NCBI GenBank assembly: GCA_944390575.1
Contig: CALXQJ010000012.1
Span: forward strand, 48,491 to 112,490
Origin: an uncultured Spirochaetota bacterium
GTDB lineage: Bacteria > Spirochaetota > Brachyspiria > Brachyspirales > Brachyspiraceae
Reading direction: 5' to 3'
Length of the DNA stretch: 64,000 bases
The notes below the pieces were generated by a model. The model was not told the origin of the DNA and did not search any database. It saw nothing but the letters and a program-made list of their open reading frames with translations. Below, piece after piece: positions 46,911 through 56,454 of this stretch (positions within the stretch are counted from its first letter, which is position 1; every line of letters begins with the position of its first letter). Made by a program: the position numbers and the translations under genes.

Positions 46911-49580
46911 TTATACATTAATATTTTTTTTAAACTCGATTAAAAAACAGACAAAAGATATAATCTCAAATATAGTAAGAGGAACTACAGGATATATATA
47001 TCTAACTAATGGTACTGGTGTAAAAAATGATACTATAATAAATGTGGATAATGAAGAAAGTAATATTGATAAAGTAAATATAAACCATATATTATTTTGT
47101 AATAATTTATAATCAATAACAATAAAAACTATTAATATTAGAAATATTAATATATTAATAATAAATATATAAAATAAATTTATGTTTAGTAATTTCTTAT
47201 ATAAAAATTGAAATATACTTGCATGATTTTTTGAAATATATCTTTCGGTAAACTTTACATCTTTATATATATAATGTCTTTTAGGATATACAGGATTACC
47301 ATAAATATCATATACTCTAAAAAAAGTAGCGGTATCCATAATAATAACACCTTTTTTTTGAGACAAAAGTACTTTAGAATAATTAAGAATATGTTTCAAA
47401 TAACTAAATGGATGCCTAATAATGGACTTTAATAACAAAATCCTAAGGTCTTTTTCTTTTAAACCATCAATAAAAATAACAGAAGTGTTCCCCCATCCAA
47501 ATGAGTCTGCGTCTACACCATCAACAGAAATATATAATTCTTTTAAATCTATAAAACTTTTATTATTCTTATACATTTCATTAGGTATTAAATTTGTATC
47601 ACCAGAAATAGTAGCTATACCTGCTATAGGTAAATAATAAAGATGCTGTGTAAAATCAGAATACACTTTATCATCTTTAATCCATATATTAGGCTGATAT
47701 TTAAATATAAGTATTAGTAATACAGCAAATATAATCATTAAAGATAAAAATAAAACTACATATCTATAAAAACTACCAATACTATATCTATGTAGTAGTA
47801 AAAATGACAAAAATATACAAATAGGATATATAGTCACTATAAAATTATGTCTAGATATCATTGAAAATAAAAAGAATAATATCCCAAAAAATAAAATAAT
47901 AAATTTTAACAAACTTCTTTTTTTACCTATAAACATAAATGAAAAAAATAATGATAAGGATAGCCATAAATAATTTATAGCTGTTATATCTTTAACTTGA
48001 TAATTATTTGCAGTCCAAATATTTCCAATAAAAGATATAAATAGAAGAAGTATTATTTTCTTATCTCTATATCTAGAATATAAAGATAATATTATAAATA
48101 ATAATCCAAAGTACCAAGTTAATATATTTATAATAAAAAAGTATGAACTATTAAAACCAAAAATACTATATAAAAAAGATAATGTAACTTGTGCAAAAAC
48201 AACATTTCCATTCCAATAATTATTATTGTATGCAGATGATATTAAACTAAGATTATCCCAATATCTAAAAAAACCAGGATAAGAAATATATAGATGAAAT
48301 ATAAAAAATAATAATGTCATAATTATTATTGTAATATTCATTTTTATATAAGAAAAATCTGATATAAATATAATGTAGTAAAAAAATAATAATATTATAT
48401 ATAAAAATATATAAATACATATATTAAAATCTAATTTTAAATAAAATGATATATCTTCTTTACTATTAAACCAGAATATTTTATTAGATAATAAATTATT
48501 AGTTTTTACTCCATAACTTTCTGTATGAATAAAATTAATATTACTATTATTGTATTTATAAAATTCTTTTATAAAAAAAGTATCAAAAAAATTATTATTA
48601 ATAAAGTTATTATAACTTTTTATATTAAATGTATAATAATAATTTGTAATTAAATTATTAGTAAAAATAAATTCAATAAAATCTACATTATTAGTATGTA
48701 AATTGGTTTCATTCAAAGTTATTAAAGATTGTGAAGTACTTGGATCTATATGATATTGATATTTAATATTATTATACTCCATTGTTTTTGATATATCAAT
48801 TTTGAAGTTAGTTAAATAACCATCTCTTAATGGAATACCTAGCAATAAAAAAGTTGATAATATCAGAATTAAAATTAAAAAAGAATAAAAACAAAATAAT
48901 AAAAAGTATTTTTTATTATATAAATTAGTTTTTATACAAATAAATATTAATTTAATATTTTTAAAAAAAATAGATAATTTTATATTAATAAAACATTTAA
49001 TATTTTTTAAATAAACTAATATCAACAATAATATTAATAAAAAAATTGAGTATAAATAAATATTATATTTTAACTTTAAAGTATAATTAATATTATCAAT
49101 TTTATTGTCAGTAAATAATACATCTGATATAAAATATCCAAAAGGACTACCATTCTCGTCTAAATCTATAGCTTTTATATAATTATTATTAGATAATAAA
49201 GAAATATCAGGATATACACCATAAATATCCGAGTGCTTAAAAATTGTATTATAATAAGAAAATTTAAATCTATAATAATAATTTGTAATACTTAAATTAG
49301 TTAATATATATTCTTTTAAATCATCTGTGCCAATTTTTTTAATAATATCATTATTATCTTTAATTAAATATTTATTTGTAAAATCTATATGATTATACCT
49401 ATAAAAAATATTATCATAATTAAAACCATTTATATCTAAAGTATCTTCTAATAATAATTCAATGTCGCTAATATACCCAACTCTTATATCTTTACCAAGT
49501 TTATACAAAAAATATATAGATAATGCTATGATAATGAATATTATTAAAATAAATTTATTACATCTCACACAATACTCCAT
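46911..49580 (-). CDS. Large polytopic membrane protein with duplicated extracytoplasmic domain, GT-C-like
   Basis: The 889 residues are not assignable to a named family. A membrane helix (about 10-27) is followed by a soluble domain to about 170, a helix, a loop, another helix (about 225-248), and a second copy of the same domain to about 395. Copies align at RVGYISDIELLL/RDGYLTNFKIDI, LSITNYYYRF/NLITNYYYTF and KLKYNIYLYSIF/KLDFNICIYIFL. The rest holds about twelve helices and a C-terminal soluble part, like lipid-linked glycosyltransferases. The ATG at 49580 has no ribosome site; an upstream ATG with AAAGG leads into repeat tract 2 and a leader frame that overlaps it. A surface-glycan role is inferred. 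Confidence 0.65.
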   Translation of the reverse strand: MEYCVRCNKFILIIFIIIALSIYFLYKLGKDIRVGYISDIELLLEDTLDINGFNYDNIFYRYNHIDFTNKYLIKDNNDIIKKIGTDDLKEYILTNLSITNYYYRFKFSYYNTIFKHSDIYGVYPDISLLSNNNYIKAIDLDENGSPFGYFISDVLFTDNKIDNINYTLKLKYNIYLYSIFLLILLLILVYLKNIKCFINIKLSIFFKNIKLIFICIKTNLYNKKYFLLFCFYSFLILILILSTFLLLGIPLRDGYLTNFKIDISKTMEYNNIKYQYHIDPSTSQSLITLNETNLHTNNVDFIEFIFTNNLITNYYYTFNIKSYNNFINNNFFDTFFIKEFYKYNNSNINFIHTESYGVKTNNLLSNKIFWFNSKEDISFYLKLDFNICIYIFLYIILLFFYYIIFISDFSYIKMNITIIIMTLLFFIFHLYISYPGFFRYWDNLSLISSAYNNNYWNGNVVFAQVTLSFLYSIFGFNSSYFFIINILTWYFGLLFIILSLYSRYRDKKIILLLFISFIGNIWTANNYQVKDITAINYLWLSLSLFFSFMFIGKKRSLLKFIILFFGILFFLFSMISRHNFIVTIYPICIFLSFLLLHRYSIGSFYRYVVLFLSLMIIFAVLLILIFKYQPNIWIKDDKVYSDFTQHLYYLPIAGIATISGDTNLIPNEMYKNNKSFIDLKELYISVDGVDADSFGWGNTSVIFIDGLKEKDLRILLLKSIIRHPFSYLKHILNYSKVLLSQKKGVIIMDTATFFRVYDIYGNPVYPKRHYIYKDVKFTERYISKNHASIFQFLYKKLLNINLFYIFIINILIFLILIVFIVIDYKLLQNNIWFIFTLSILLSSLSTFIIVSFFTPVPLVRYIYPVVPLTIFEIISFVCFLIEFKKNINV

Positions 49581-49690
49581 AAAAAAGAAGTATTGATATA
49601 ATATATAATATTAGTTTGTTGTGTTGTGTTGTGTTGTGTTGTGTTGTGTTGTGTTGTGTTGTGTTGTGTTGTGTTGTGTTGTGTTGTCAT
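49565..49690 (-). CDS. Leader reading frame containing repeat tract 2
   Basis: ATG at 49688-49690 with the ribosome site AAAGG 7 bases upstream begins Met-Thr-Thr-Gln-His-Asn and continues through the pentanucleotide tract, then ends at TGA 49565-49567, inside the first codons of the large membrane protein gene. In this state the leader overlaps the downstream ATG, which may allow coupled translation. With one unit more it would end at 49558-49560, with one unit fewer at 49611-49613. Whether it is translated is unknown. Confidence 0.45.
   Translation of the reverse strand: MTTQHNTTQHNTTQHNTTQHNTTQQTNIIYYINTSFLWSIV
49619..49683. repeat. Pentanucleotide repeat tract 2, (TTGTG)13
   Basis: Thirteen perfect copies plus a partial unit (TTGT, to 49687). 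Same unit and orientation as tract 1 at 46779. Both are bounded by TGTCATAA on the + strand (the start ATG) and by AGTTTG on the other side. It sits 38 to 107 bases before the membrane protein's ATG. Confidence 0.97.
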
Positions 49691-49806
49691 AAATAAACCT
49701 TTAGAAGATTATAAATTAACAAATAAAAATATGCAATAATATATAAAACTTGAAAAAATAGTTTTTTTAAAGTAGTATTATTAAAAATCTTTAACTGCTT
49801 CATAAT

Positions 49807-52590
49807 ATGAAAAAAATTATTATAATACTCTTATTTATTTCTATTGAATTATCCTATTCTCAGCAAATTTTTAAACCATTTAGAAAACTATATACTATTC
49901 AAACTAAAAAATTTGAAATAATTTTTCCAATAGAATCAAAAAGAACAGCAGAAAAATTAGCAATAATGGTTGACAATATATACGAAGAATATTCTAAAAT
50001 ATTAGATGTAGAAATAGAAGGAAAAATACCTATAACTTTAAGCCCTGATATTAATATTTATAATGCTATGGGGCCTCCTGTGCCATATCCTCTAATAATA
50101 ATATATGATACTCCTGAAAGTGGAAACTCTGCTACTTATAATAATAATTTAAAAAGCCTATTTATACACGAATTAACACATATACTAAGTTTAGCTCCAA
50201 ATCAAAAAACAGGTATTCAAACTAAGATATTTGGTAGTTGGGCTAATTTAGTATTTATTAATACTCCTGCTTTTATGCTTGAGGGAGTCACTGTACTTAC
50301 AGAAAGCTATAATGGGTTTGGAAGAGTTAATGATCCTTTAGTAAGACAAAGATTAAGGCAAGACATATATGAAGGAAAATTTAAAACACCTCTACAAGCA
50401 AGTGATTTATGGATTAAAAAACCTTGGGGTAATGTGTATTATGAGTATGGGGGGCTTTTATCTCAATATTTAAAAGACAGATTTGGAATAGAAAAGTATA
50501 ATAAACTTTGGGAGCAAATGCGTAAAAACTTCTCATTTTCTTTTAATCCTTATAATGCTGGGTTTTATGGTGCTTTTAAAAAGGTATATGGATTTGAGTT
50601 TTTAGAAATTTGGGGAGATTTTCAAGCATATCTAACATTAAAAGATATAAAACCTAGTGAAGAGATTAGAGTAGATAATAAAAATTATTATATATATGAT
50701 ATAGATGCATATAATGATACACTATACTATATAGAAGGTATTAATTCAGCACTATACTCTTATAAAAAAAATAGAAATAGTATTAATAACAAAGAAGATA
50801 CAAAATTAGAATTTTATATAGATAAAAGCTCTGAAACTATAGATGTATCTAAAGATGGTAGGTATATATTAATTACATCTATGAACTACAACTTTGGACT
50901 TTATAAATATGTTGTTAAAGAATATGATCTACAAACAAAAAAAAGAACTAAAAGAAAATGGGAAAATATTAATGAAGCTCAATTCTTTAAAAGTGGTATT
51001 GTTGGAATATCTAAAGATTTACACAATTCTACATTTATATATATTGATGAAAATAATAACATAGAAGAACTATTACCTCCTAATGATAATATAACATATA
51101 GCTCACCTACAGTAATAGATGAAAATAGTATAGCAATTATTATAACAGAAAAAGGTATAAAACGTATTGCTATTTATAACTATAATGATAAAACACTAAA
51201 GTATGTTAATAGCTATGACAATACACTTAATTATGTTAGATATTTAAAAGAGTCTAATGGAAAGATTCTCTTTTCATACAATAATAATGACAGATTCTAT
51301 AAACTTGGAGAATTAGATATAGTAGAAAATACATTAACTCTATATGAAGATGATTATTCTGGTGGGGTATTTAATGCTATTAATGTAATAGAAAATGAAA
51401 CTAATAATACTATATACTTTAGAGGTAGTTTTTCTGAATATGATAAACTAATGTTTTATCCAACAAATTCTCTAAGAAAAGTAAAATATATTAGTTATAT
51501 ACCAAAAACAATAAAAAAATATCAGTACAATGAAAATAATAACTATTTTAAAATAGAAAACTTTAATGAAGCTAAATATTTCAAACCTTGGACTGCTTGG
51601 ATACCAATACCTTTATATAATGATAGTTTTCAATATTTTTTCAATGGTATTGGAGTTGTATCTGTAGTTGCAAATCCATATCTTAATAATCTTACTCAAT
51701 TTTGGCTTGGCTATGATATAGCTTCACAGTTTTTACAAACAGATATTTATCTTACATCCTACACACTTTTACATCCTCTTAATTTTACATTCGGTAGTAA
51801 AGTAGTATATGGCTCAAGCAGTAAATATTGGACTGTTAATAGCTCTATTAATATGAGTTTTATTCTCAATACAGAAAGTGATAAGGCATATTTTAGTGTA
51901 TCACCCGTTTTATCAACAGCTATTTTTTCTAAATCAGTAGATCTATACTCTACTAAAACAGCATTTGAATGGCAATATCAAGGCTGGAGTTTGGCAACAA
52001 CATTAGTATCATCATTTACATTTAGTGTACCAACAGATAAACCATATATTAAAGATTATATAAAACTATCATTATACCCAACATATTCAATAGCATACAA
52101 CAGATTTGCAATAGACTTTAAAGCATATTTTCAATCAAGATACATACCTATAAGAGCAAATATTTTTGGTTCTTATGTGCCTAATGGTATAGCTCCTTTT
52201 AATGGTGCTTCTACTATATTTATAGGTAGATATGTTAAGGGATTTAATGAGTTTTATAATTATGTGTATTCTAATGATTATAGAGATAGTTTCTTACTTG
52301 GAGGAGAATTTGAATTATTTGGATATTTAGATGCTGAGTTTAATTTAAGTCATATTTATTTTAATAATTTCTTTGCCTCTCTTTTATATAGATATAATTA
52401 TTATGCCAAAGACTACATGCATTCTGTAGGTGCTAAAGTAGGTACAAAAGCAAATATATTGGTAATACCATATAATGTTATAACAGGAGAGCCCTATTTG
52501 GAAGTAGCATTAAAAGTACCAACAAGATCAAGTGAAACTGTTTCTATTAATGATCTTTATTTTGGCTTTGGCTTTGAGATGTCTTGGTAG
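49807..52590 (+). CDS. Exported zincin-type metalloprotease with beta-propeller and probable outer-membrane barrel
   Basis: A 927-residue protein with a signal peptide (1-18, ending ELSYSQ). The N-terminal domain has the zinc motif HELTH (121-125) and a candidate third ligand Glu159 in MLEG, the gluzincin pattern of the peptidase MA family. The middle (about 280-600) has repeated YxxD and TolB-like strands (DVSKDGRYILITS). From about 620 the sequence alternates polar and aromatic residues and ends FGFGFEMSW, as expected for an outer-membrane beta-barrel with a terminal aromatic residue. The barrel is inferred. It diverges from the membrane protein gene upstream. Confidence 0.75.
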   Translation: MKKIIIILLFISIELSYSQQIFKPFRKLYTIQTKKFEIIFPIESKRTAEKLAIMVDNIYEEYSKILDVEIEGKIPITLSPDINIYNAMGPPVPYPLIIIYDTPESGNSATYNNNLKSLFIHELTHILSLAPNQKTGIQTKIFGSWANLVFINTPAFMLEGVTVLTESYNGFGRVNDPLVRQRLRQDIYEGKFKTPLQASDLWIKKPWGNVYYEYGGLLSQYLKDRFGIEKYNKLWEQMRKNFSFSFNPYNAGFYGAFKKVYGFEFLEIWGDFQAYLTLKDIKPSEEIRVDNKNYYIYDIDAYNDTLYYIEGINSALYSYKKNRNSINNKEDTKLEFYIDKSSETIDVSKDGRYILITSMNYNFGLYKYVVKEYDLQTKKRTKRKWENINEAQFFKSGIVGISKDLHNSTFIYIDENNNIEELLPPNDNITYSSPTVIDENSIAIIITEKGIKRIAIYNYNDKTLKYVNSYDNTLNYVRYLKESNGKILFSYNNNDRFYKLGELDIVENTLTLYEDDYSGGVFNAINVIENETNNTIYFRGSFSEYDKLMFYPTNSLRKVKYISYIPKTIKKYQYNENNNYFKIENFNEAKYFKPWTAWIPIPLYNDSFQYFFNGIGVVSVVANPYLNNLTQFWLGYDIASQFLQTDIYLTSYTLLHPLNFTFGSKVVYGSSSKYWTVNSSINMSFILNTESDKAYFSVSPVLSTAIFSKSVDLYSTKTAFEWQYQGWSLATTLVSSFTFSVPTDKPYIKDYIKLSLYPTYSIAYNRFAIDFKAYFQSRYIPIRANIFGSYVPNGIAPFNGASTIFIGRYVKGFNEFYNYVYSNDYRDSFLLGGEFELFGYLDAEFNLSHIYFNNFFASLLYRYNYYAKDYMHSVGAKVGTKANILVIPYNVITGEPYLEVALKVPTRSSETVSINDLYFGFGFEMSW

Positions 52591-52748
52591 ATTAACAATA
52601 TGTTAGTAAATTTAATTTCTATTTATATATACTCATTTATATGCAAATAATGACTTGCAATAATTCATAGAAATTGATACAATAATCGGTACTTTATATT
52701 TTTATAAATTTGTTTATACTTACATATAAAATAAAGGAGTTATTATCT

Positions 52749-53165
52749 ATGGCAGACCTAAACAGTAAAGTAGGAGATGGTATAAGCCCAACAGGTACAC
52801 CTTACAAAGTATTATTAATAGATGATTCTGCTTTTGTTATAAAACAATTACAGCAATTTTTAATATCAGAGCAATATGAAGTTGTTGCTACTGCTGAAAA
52901 TGGTGAAGAAGGTATAAATTTATATAAAGAGCATAAACCAGATATAGTAACTATGGATATCACTATGCCTAAAATGGATGGTATCACTGCTCTTACTAAA
53001 ATTATAGAATTTGATTCTAATGCAAAAATAATAATGGTTAGTGCTTTAGGTAAAGAAGATATGGTAAAAAAAGCATTACTTGCTGGTGCTAAAAATTATA
53101 TTACAAAGCCTTTAGACAGAAAAAAAGTATTAGAAAGAGTAAAAATGGTTTTAGATAAAAAATAA
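52749..53165 (+). CDS. CheY-like single-domain response regulator
   Basis: Receiver protein of 138 residues. The ATG at 52749 (MADLNSK) is preferred because AAAGGAG lies upstream and the receiver begins at about residue 20. Acidic pocket residues are Asp25-Asp26, the phosphoacceptor is Asp70 in VTMDITMP, and Ser98 and Lys120 in ITKPLD complete the site. There is no output domain. It precedes a CheR-type methyltransferase gene by about 40 bases. It may be the motor regulator CheY, but other cheY copies are common in spirochaetes. Confidence 0.93.
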   Translation: MADLNSKVGDGISPTGTPYKVLLIDDSAFVIKQLQQFLISEQYEVVATAENGEEGINLYKEHKPDIVTMDITMPKMDGITALTKIIEFDSNAKIIMVSALGKEDMVKKALLAGAKNYITKPLDRKKVLERVKMVLDKK

Positions 53166-53205
53166 AACTTTTTTATAAAACTTTAAAAGCAAGGTATTAA
53201 AACTT

Positions 53206-54036
53206 GTGTATGATACTAAATTAAGCGAATATAGTTTTTTAATGTTCAAAGACTTAGTCTATAAAGAAAGTGGTATTTTCTTTACAGACAATAATGATAC
53301 TATATTAAAATTTAGAATAACTTCTTTAATGGACAGTAAGTCTATAGATGATTCTAAAGAGTTATACAAAATAATATCTTCTGATAAAAAAGAACTAAGA
53401 TTATTCTTAGATATAGTAACCACAAATCTAACTAAATTTTTTAGAACTATAAAACATTTTGAAATTTTAAAAAAAAGAATTCTTCCAACAATCATAAAAA
53501 AAAGAAATAAAAATGAAAAAATTAGAATCTGGAGTGCAGGTTGCTCCACAGGAGAAGAGCCTTATTCTATTGCTATGGCTTGCTTAGAAAATGAAGATAT
53601 ATCTCCATCTGATGTAGAAATACTCGCTACAGATATATCATACAAATCTTTGGAAGTAGCAAAAAATGCAATATATGATATAGCAAAACTTGAAAATATC
53701 TCTAATAGATGCCTAAATAGATATTTTGATATGATAGACAGTAGAACATACAAAATTAAAGATCATATAAGAAATATGATTTCTTTTGAGTATGATAATT
53801 TAATACATGAGAACAATAAATACCCATATTTTGACATTATTTTCTGTAGAAATGTTTTTATATACTTTGATAATCAGTCTATAGAATTGACTGTTAATAA
53901 ATTTTATGATATATTAAAAGATAACGGATATTTATTTATAGGACATAGTGAATCCTTATTTGGGCTTGATACTAAATTTATTTTTCATAATATAGATGAT
54001 ACTATTTTTTATACTAAAAATAATGGAGTTTTTTAA
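53206..54036 (+). CDS. cheR: CheR-type chemoreceptor methyltransferase
   Basis: Uses S-adenosylmethionine to methylate glutamates of chemoreceptors. The 276 residues have the N-terminal CheR helical domain and the SAM-binding core: WSAGCSTGEEPYSIAM, EILATDIS, and FDIIFCRNVFIYFD. The start is GTG at 53206, with AAGG about 12 bases upstream. The stop codon overlaps the ATG of the bactofilin gene (TAATG). The location beside a CheY gene supports a chemotaxis role. No TPR or other C-terminal extension is seen. Confidence 0.93.
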   Translation: MYDTKLSEYSFLMFKDLVYKESGIFFTDNNDTILKFRITSLMDSKSIDDSKELYKIISSDKKELRLFLDIVTTNLTKFFRTIKHFEILKKRILPTIIKKRNKNEKIRIWSAGCSTGEEPYSIAMACLENEDISPSDVEILATDISYKSLEVAKNAIYDIAKLENISNRCLNRYFDMIDSRTYKIKDHIRNMISFEYDNLIHENNKYPYFDIIFCRNVFIYFDNQSIELTVNKFYDILKDNGYLFIGHSESLFGLDTKFIFHNIDDTIFYTKNNGVF

Positions 54037-54446
54037 TGTTTAAAAGAAATGTAAATGTGGATATAAATTCTGTTATAGGAGAAGGTTCTTATTTTAAAGG
54101 TAACTTTCAGTTGGCAGGTCCTCTAAAAATAGATGGTCGTTATGAGGGTGAAACTCTAAATGTAGATAGCCTTACTGTTGGTGAAACAGGAAAGGTAAAA
54201 GCAGATATTAAAGTTGGTACTGCAGTTATAAATGGAATTATCATAGGAAATATAGAAGCTACAACAAGAGTAATGCTTATGCCTACAAGTAGAATATTAG
54301 GAGAAATTAGAACTCCTGAACTTATTATACAAAATGGGGTAATGCTTGAAGGTGCTTGTATAGTAGCTCCAGATCCTAAAACAAACCCTAAAGAAACTAT
54401 TCTTTCACTATATAATAGTAATAATAGTGAAAGTGAATCTTTTTAA
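54036..54446 (+). CDS. Bactofilin
   Basis: Beta-helix cytoskeletal protein, 136 residues. The central bactofilin domain is clear (GSYFKGNFQLAGPLKIDGRYEG, then SLTVGETGKVKADIKVGTAVINGIIIGNIEA), with short polar tails. Bactofilins polymerise without nucleotide and help shape helical cells and place wall enzymes. Its start overlaps the cheR stop by one base, and it is followed by a TPR gene and mreBCD, which fits a role in cell shape. Confidence 0.93.
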   Translation: MFKRNVNVDINSVIGEGSYFKGNFQLAGPLKIDGRYEGETLNVDSLTVGETGKVKADIKVGTAVINGIIIGNIEATTRVMLMPTSRILGEIRTPELIIQNGVMLEGACIVAPDPKTNPKETILSLYNSNNSESESF

Positions 54447-54481
54447 TTTTATAATTTAGAATATATAGAGTTTTATAAGTT

Positions 54482-55423
54482 ATGCCTTACTTGTATAATG
54501 TAGAGCGAAAAATTAGTTTTAAAATTATTATTGTAACTTTAACTACAATTAGCTTAGTTATATTATTTACATATACATTTTTATCAAACTTCATAGAAAA
54601 AAAGCGTCTAAAGTCTATATACGACTATATGGCTTTAGAGGACTATAATAATGCTTCTTTTATTTTTCACGACCTTTTGTCTAAAAATCCAGTAAATAAA
54701 AATATATTAATAGCAGGTATAGACTTATACTATGATATGCTAATACGTTCAGAAGATAATAATATTATTATGCTATCAAGCAAAAATATTATAAAATACT
54801 CAAAACAAGTGTTATTAACAAGTAAGTTCATAAAAAACAAATATTTAATACATAAAAGATTAGCAGATGCATATCAAACATTAGGTGCCTCATACTATAA
54901 AGATGCATATATATCATATTTAGATGCTATTAATAGTGGAGATGATAGAGTATCTACAATAGTAGAACTATCAAAAGTATCATACGAAATAGGGCATTAT
55001 AAAGAAGCAATAGGATATTTAGAGAAAATATTAAAAATACAAACTAAACAAAATCCAAATGCCGACATAAACGCAATACTAAACTATGAATTAGCAAATG
55101 CATACGCAGGAAATAAAGATTATACAAGAGCAATACAAATACTCACTTCTCTACAAGGAAAATTTAATAACAATAAAAAATTAGAATTCAAAACATACTT
55201 CAAATTAGGCGATCTATACTTCATACAAGGTCTATACCAAGAAAGTGAGTTTTTTTATAAAAAAGCATTATTAATAGATGCAAAAAATGCAGAATTATAT
55301 TATAGTATAGGGAAATTATATACGAAAATAAAAAAGCCGTCTGATGCATACTATATGTTTAGAGAAGCTTTAAAAATAGACAATTCATACAAGCCCACTA
55401 GGGATGCAGTAAGGAGATTATAG
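54482..55423 (+). CDS. Membrane-anchored TPR protein
   Basis: The 313 residues have one N-terminal membrane helix (about 15-38) and then a helical repeat region. Tetratricopeptide repeats are visible at about 156-190 (VELSKVSYEIGHYKEAIGYLE), 200-235, 240-270 and 270-305. TPRs bind proteins. Only 3 bases separate it from mreB, so it is part of the shape-gene run and may link the wall machinery to other proteins; this is inferred from position. Confidence 0.85.
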   Translation: MPYLYNVERKISFKIIIVTLTTISLVILFTYTFLSNFIEKKRLKSIYDYMALEDYNNASFIFHDLLSKNPVNKNILIAGIDLYYDMLIRSEDNNIIMLSSKNIIKYSKQVLLTSKFIKNKYLIHKRLADAYQTLGASYYKDAYISYLDAINSGDDRVSTIVELSKVSYEIGHYKEAIGYLEKILKIQTKQNPNADINAILNYELANAYAGNKDYTRAIQILTSLQGKFNNNKKLEFKTYFKLGDLYFIQGLYQESEFFYKKALLIDAKNAELYYSIGKLYTKIKKPSDAYYMFREALKIDNSYKPTRDAVRRL

Positions 55424-55426
55424 TCA

Positions 55427-56452
55427 ATGTTTAACTGGTTGTACAATATGTTTTCAAGTGATATGGGTATAGACTTAGGAACAGCCAATACTTTAGTATA
55501 TGTTAAGGGTGAAGGTATTGTTCTTGCTGAACCTTCTGTTGTTGCTATAGAAAAAAGTACAGGTAATGTTATAGCTGTTGGCAATGAGGCTAAGAGAATG
55601 CTTGGTAAGGTACCTAATTCTATTGCAGCTATTAGACCTATGCGTGATGGAGTAATTGCAGACTTTGAAACTGTTGAAAAGATGATAAGATATTTTATCA
55701 ATAAAGTTCACAATAAAAAAACTTTAGTTAAACCAAGAATTGCTATTGGTATTCCTACTGGTATTACAGAGGTAGAAAGACGTGCTGTTCGTGAAAGTTG
55801 TGAGCAGGCTGGTGCAAGAACTATATTCCTAATAGAGCAAGCACGTGCTGCTGCTATTGGTGCTGATATGCCTATTAATGAACCTCATGGAAATATGATT
55901 ATAGAAATAGGTGGTGGTACTACTGAGGTTGCTGTACTTTCTCTTGGTAGTATGGTTAGAAGTGCATCTATACGTGTTGGGGGCGATGAGCTTGATGATG
56001 CTATTGTAAAATATATGCAGAGAACTCATAACCTTTATATTGGTGAGAGAACTGCTGAAGAGATAAAAATTAATATTGGACACGCTTATAAAGGTGATAT
56101 ATCTAAGACTATGGATATTAGAGGGCGTGATTCTGTTTCTGGTCTTCCTAAAACTTTAACTATTAATAGTGCTGAAGTAAAAGATGCTATTAGTGATATT
56201 CTTCTTGAAATATTAGAAGCAGTTAAAAGTGTATTAAATCAGATTCCACCTGAAATATCTGCTGATATTGTAGAGCGTGGTATTGTAATGAGTGGTGGTA
56301 CTTCACTTCTTCCTGGTTTTACAGATTTAATTTCTATAGAAACTGGTGTTCCTGTTATTTTAGCTGAGAGTCCTCTTACTTGTGTTGCTATTGGATGTGG
56401 TAAGTTTATAGAAGAAACTAAAAATCTAAAAAATTATAGAAGATTCTCATAA
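55427..56452 (+). CDS. mreB: Rod-shape-determining actin homologue MreB
   Basis: Actin-like filament protein that guides cell-wall synthesis, 341 residues. Phosphate-binding loop 1 ([15 protein letters not shown], from residue 14), the [15 protein letters not shown] segment, the second loop [14 protein letters not shown] and adenosine motif [11 protein letters not shown] are all intact. It starts the mreBCD cluster, with mreC 3 bases downstream and mreD overlapping mreC. No mutation was seen. Confidence 0.98.
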   Translation: MFNWLYNMFSSDMGIDLGTANTLVYVKGEGIVLAEPSVVAIEKSTGNVIAVGNEAKRMLGKVPNSIAAIRPMRDGVIADFETVEKMIRYFINKVHNKKTLVKPRIAIGIPTGITEVERRAVRESCEQAGARTIFLIEQARAAAIGADMPINEPHGNMIIEIGGGTTEVAVLSLGSMVRSASIRVGGDELDDAIVKYMQRTHNLYIGERTAEEIKINIGHAYKGDISKTMDIRGRDSVSGLPKTLTINSAEVKDAISDILLEILEAVKSVLNQIPPEISADIVERGIVMSGGTSLLPGFTDLISIETGVPVILAESPLTCVAIGCGKFIEETKNLKNYRRFS

Positions 56453-56454
56453 AA

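Noticed and set aside
46779..49687. The two repeat tracts as CRISPR arrays or as direct-repeat recombination sites of a mobile element.
   Set aside because: Units are five bases with no spacers, no cas genes are near, and no transposase or inverted ends are seen. They are simple sequence repeats.
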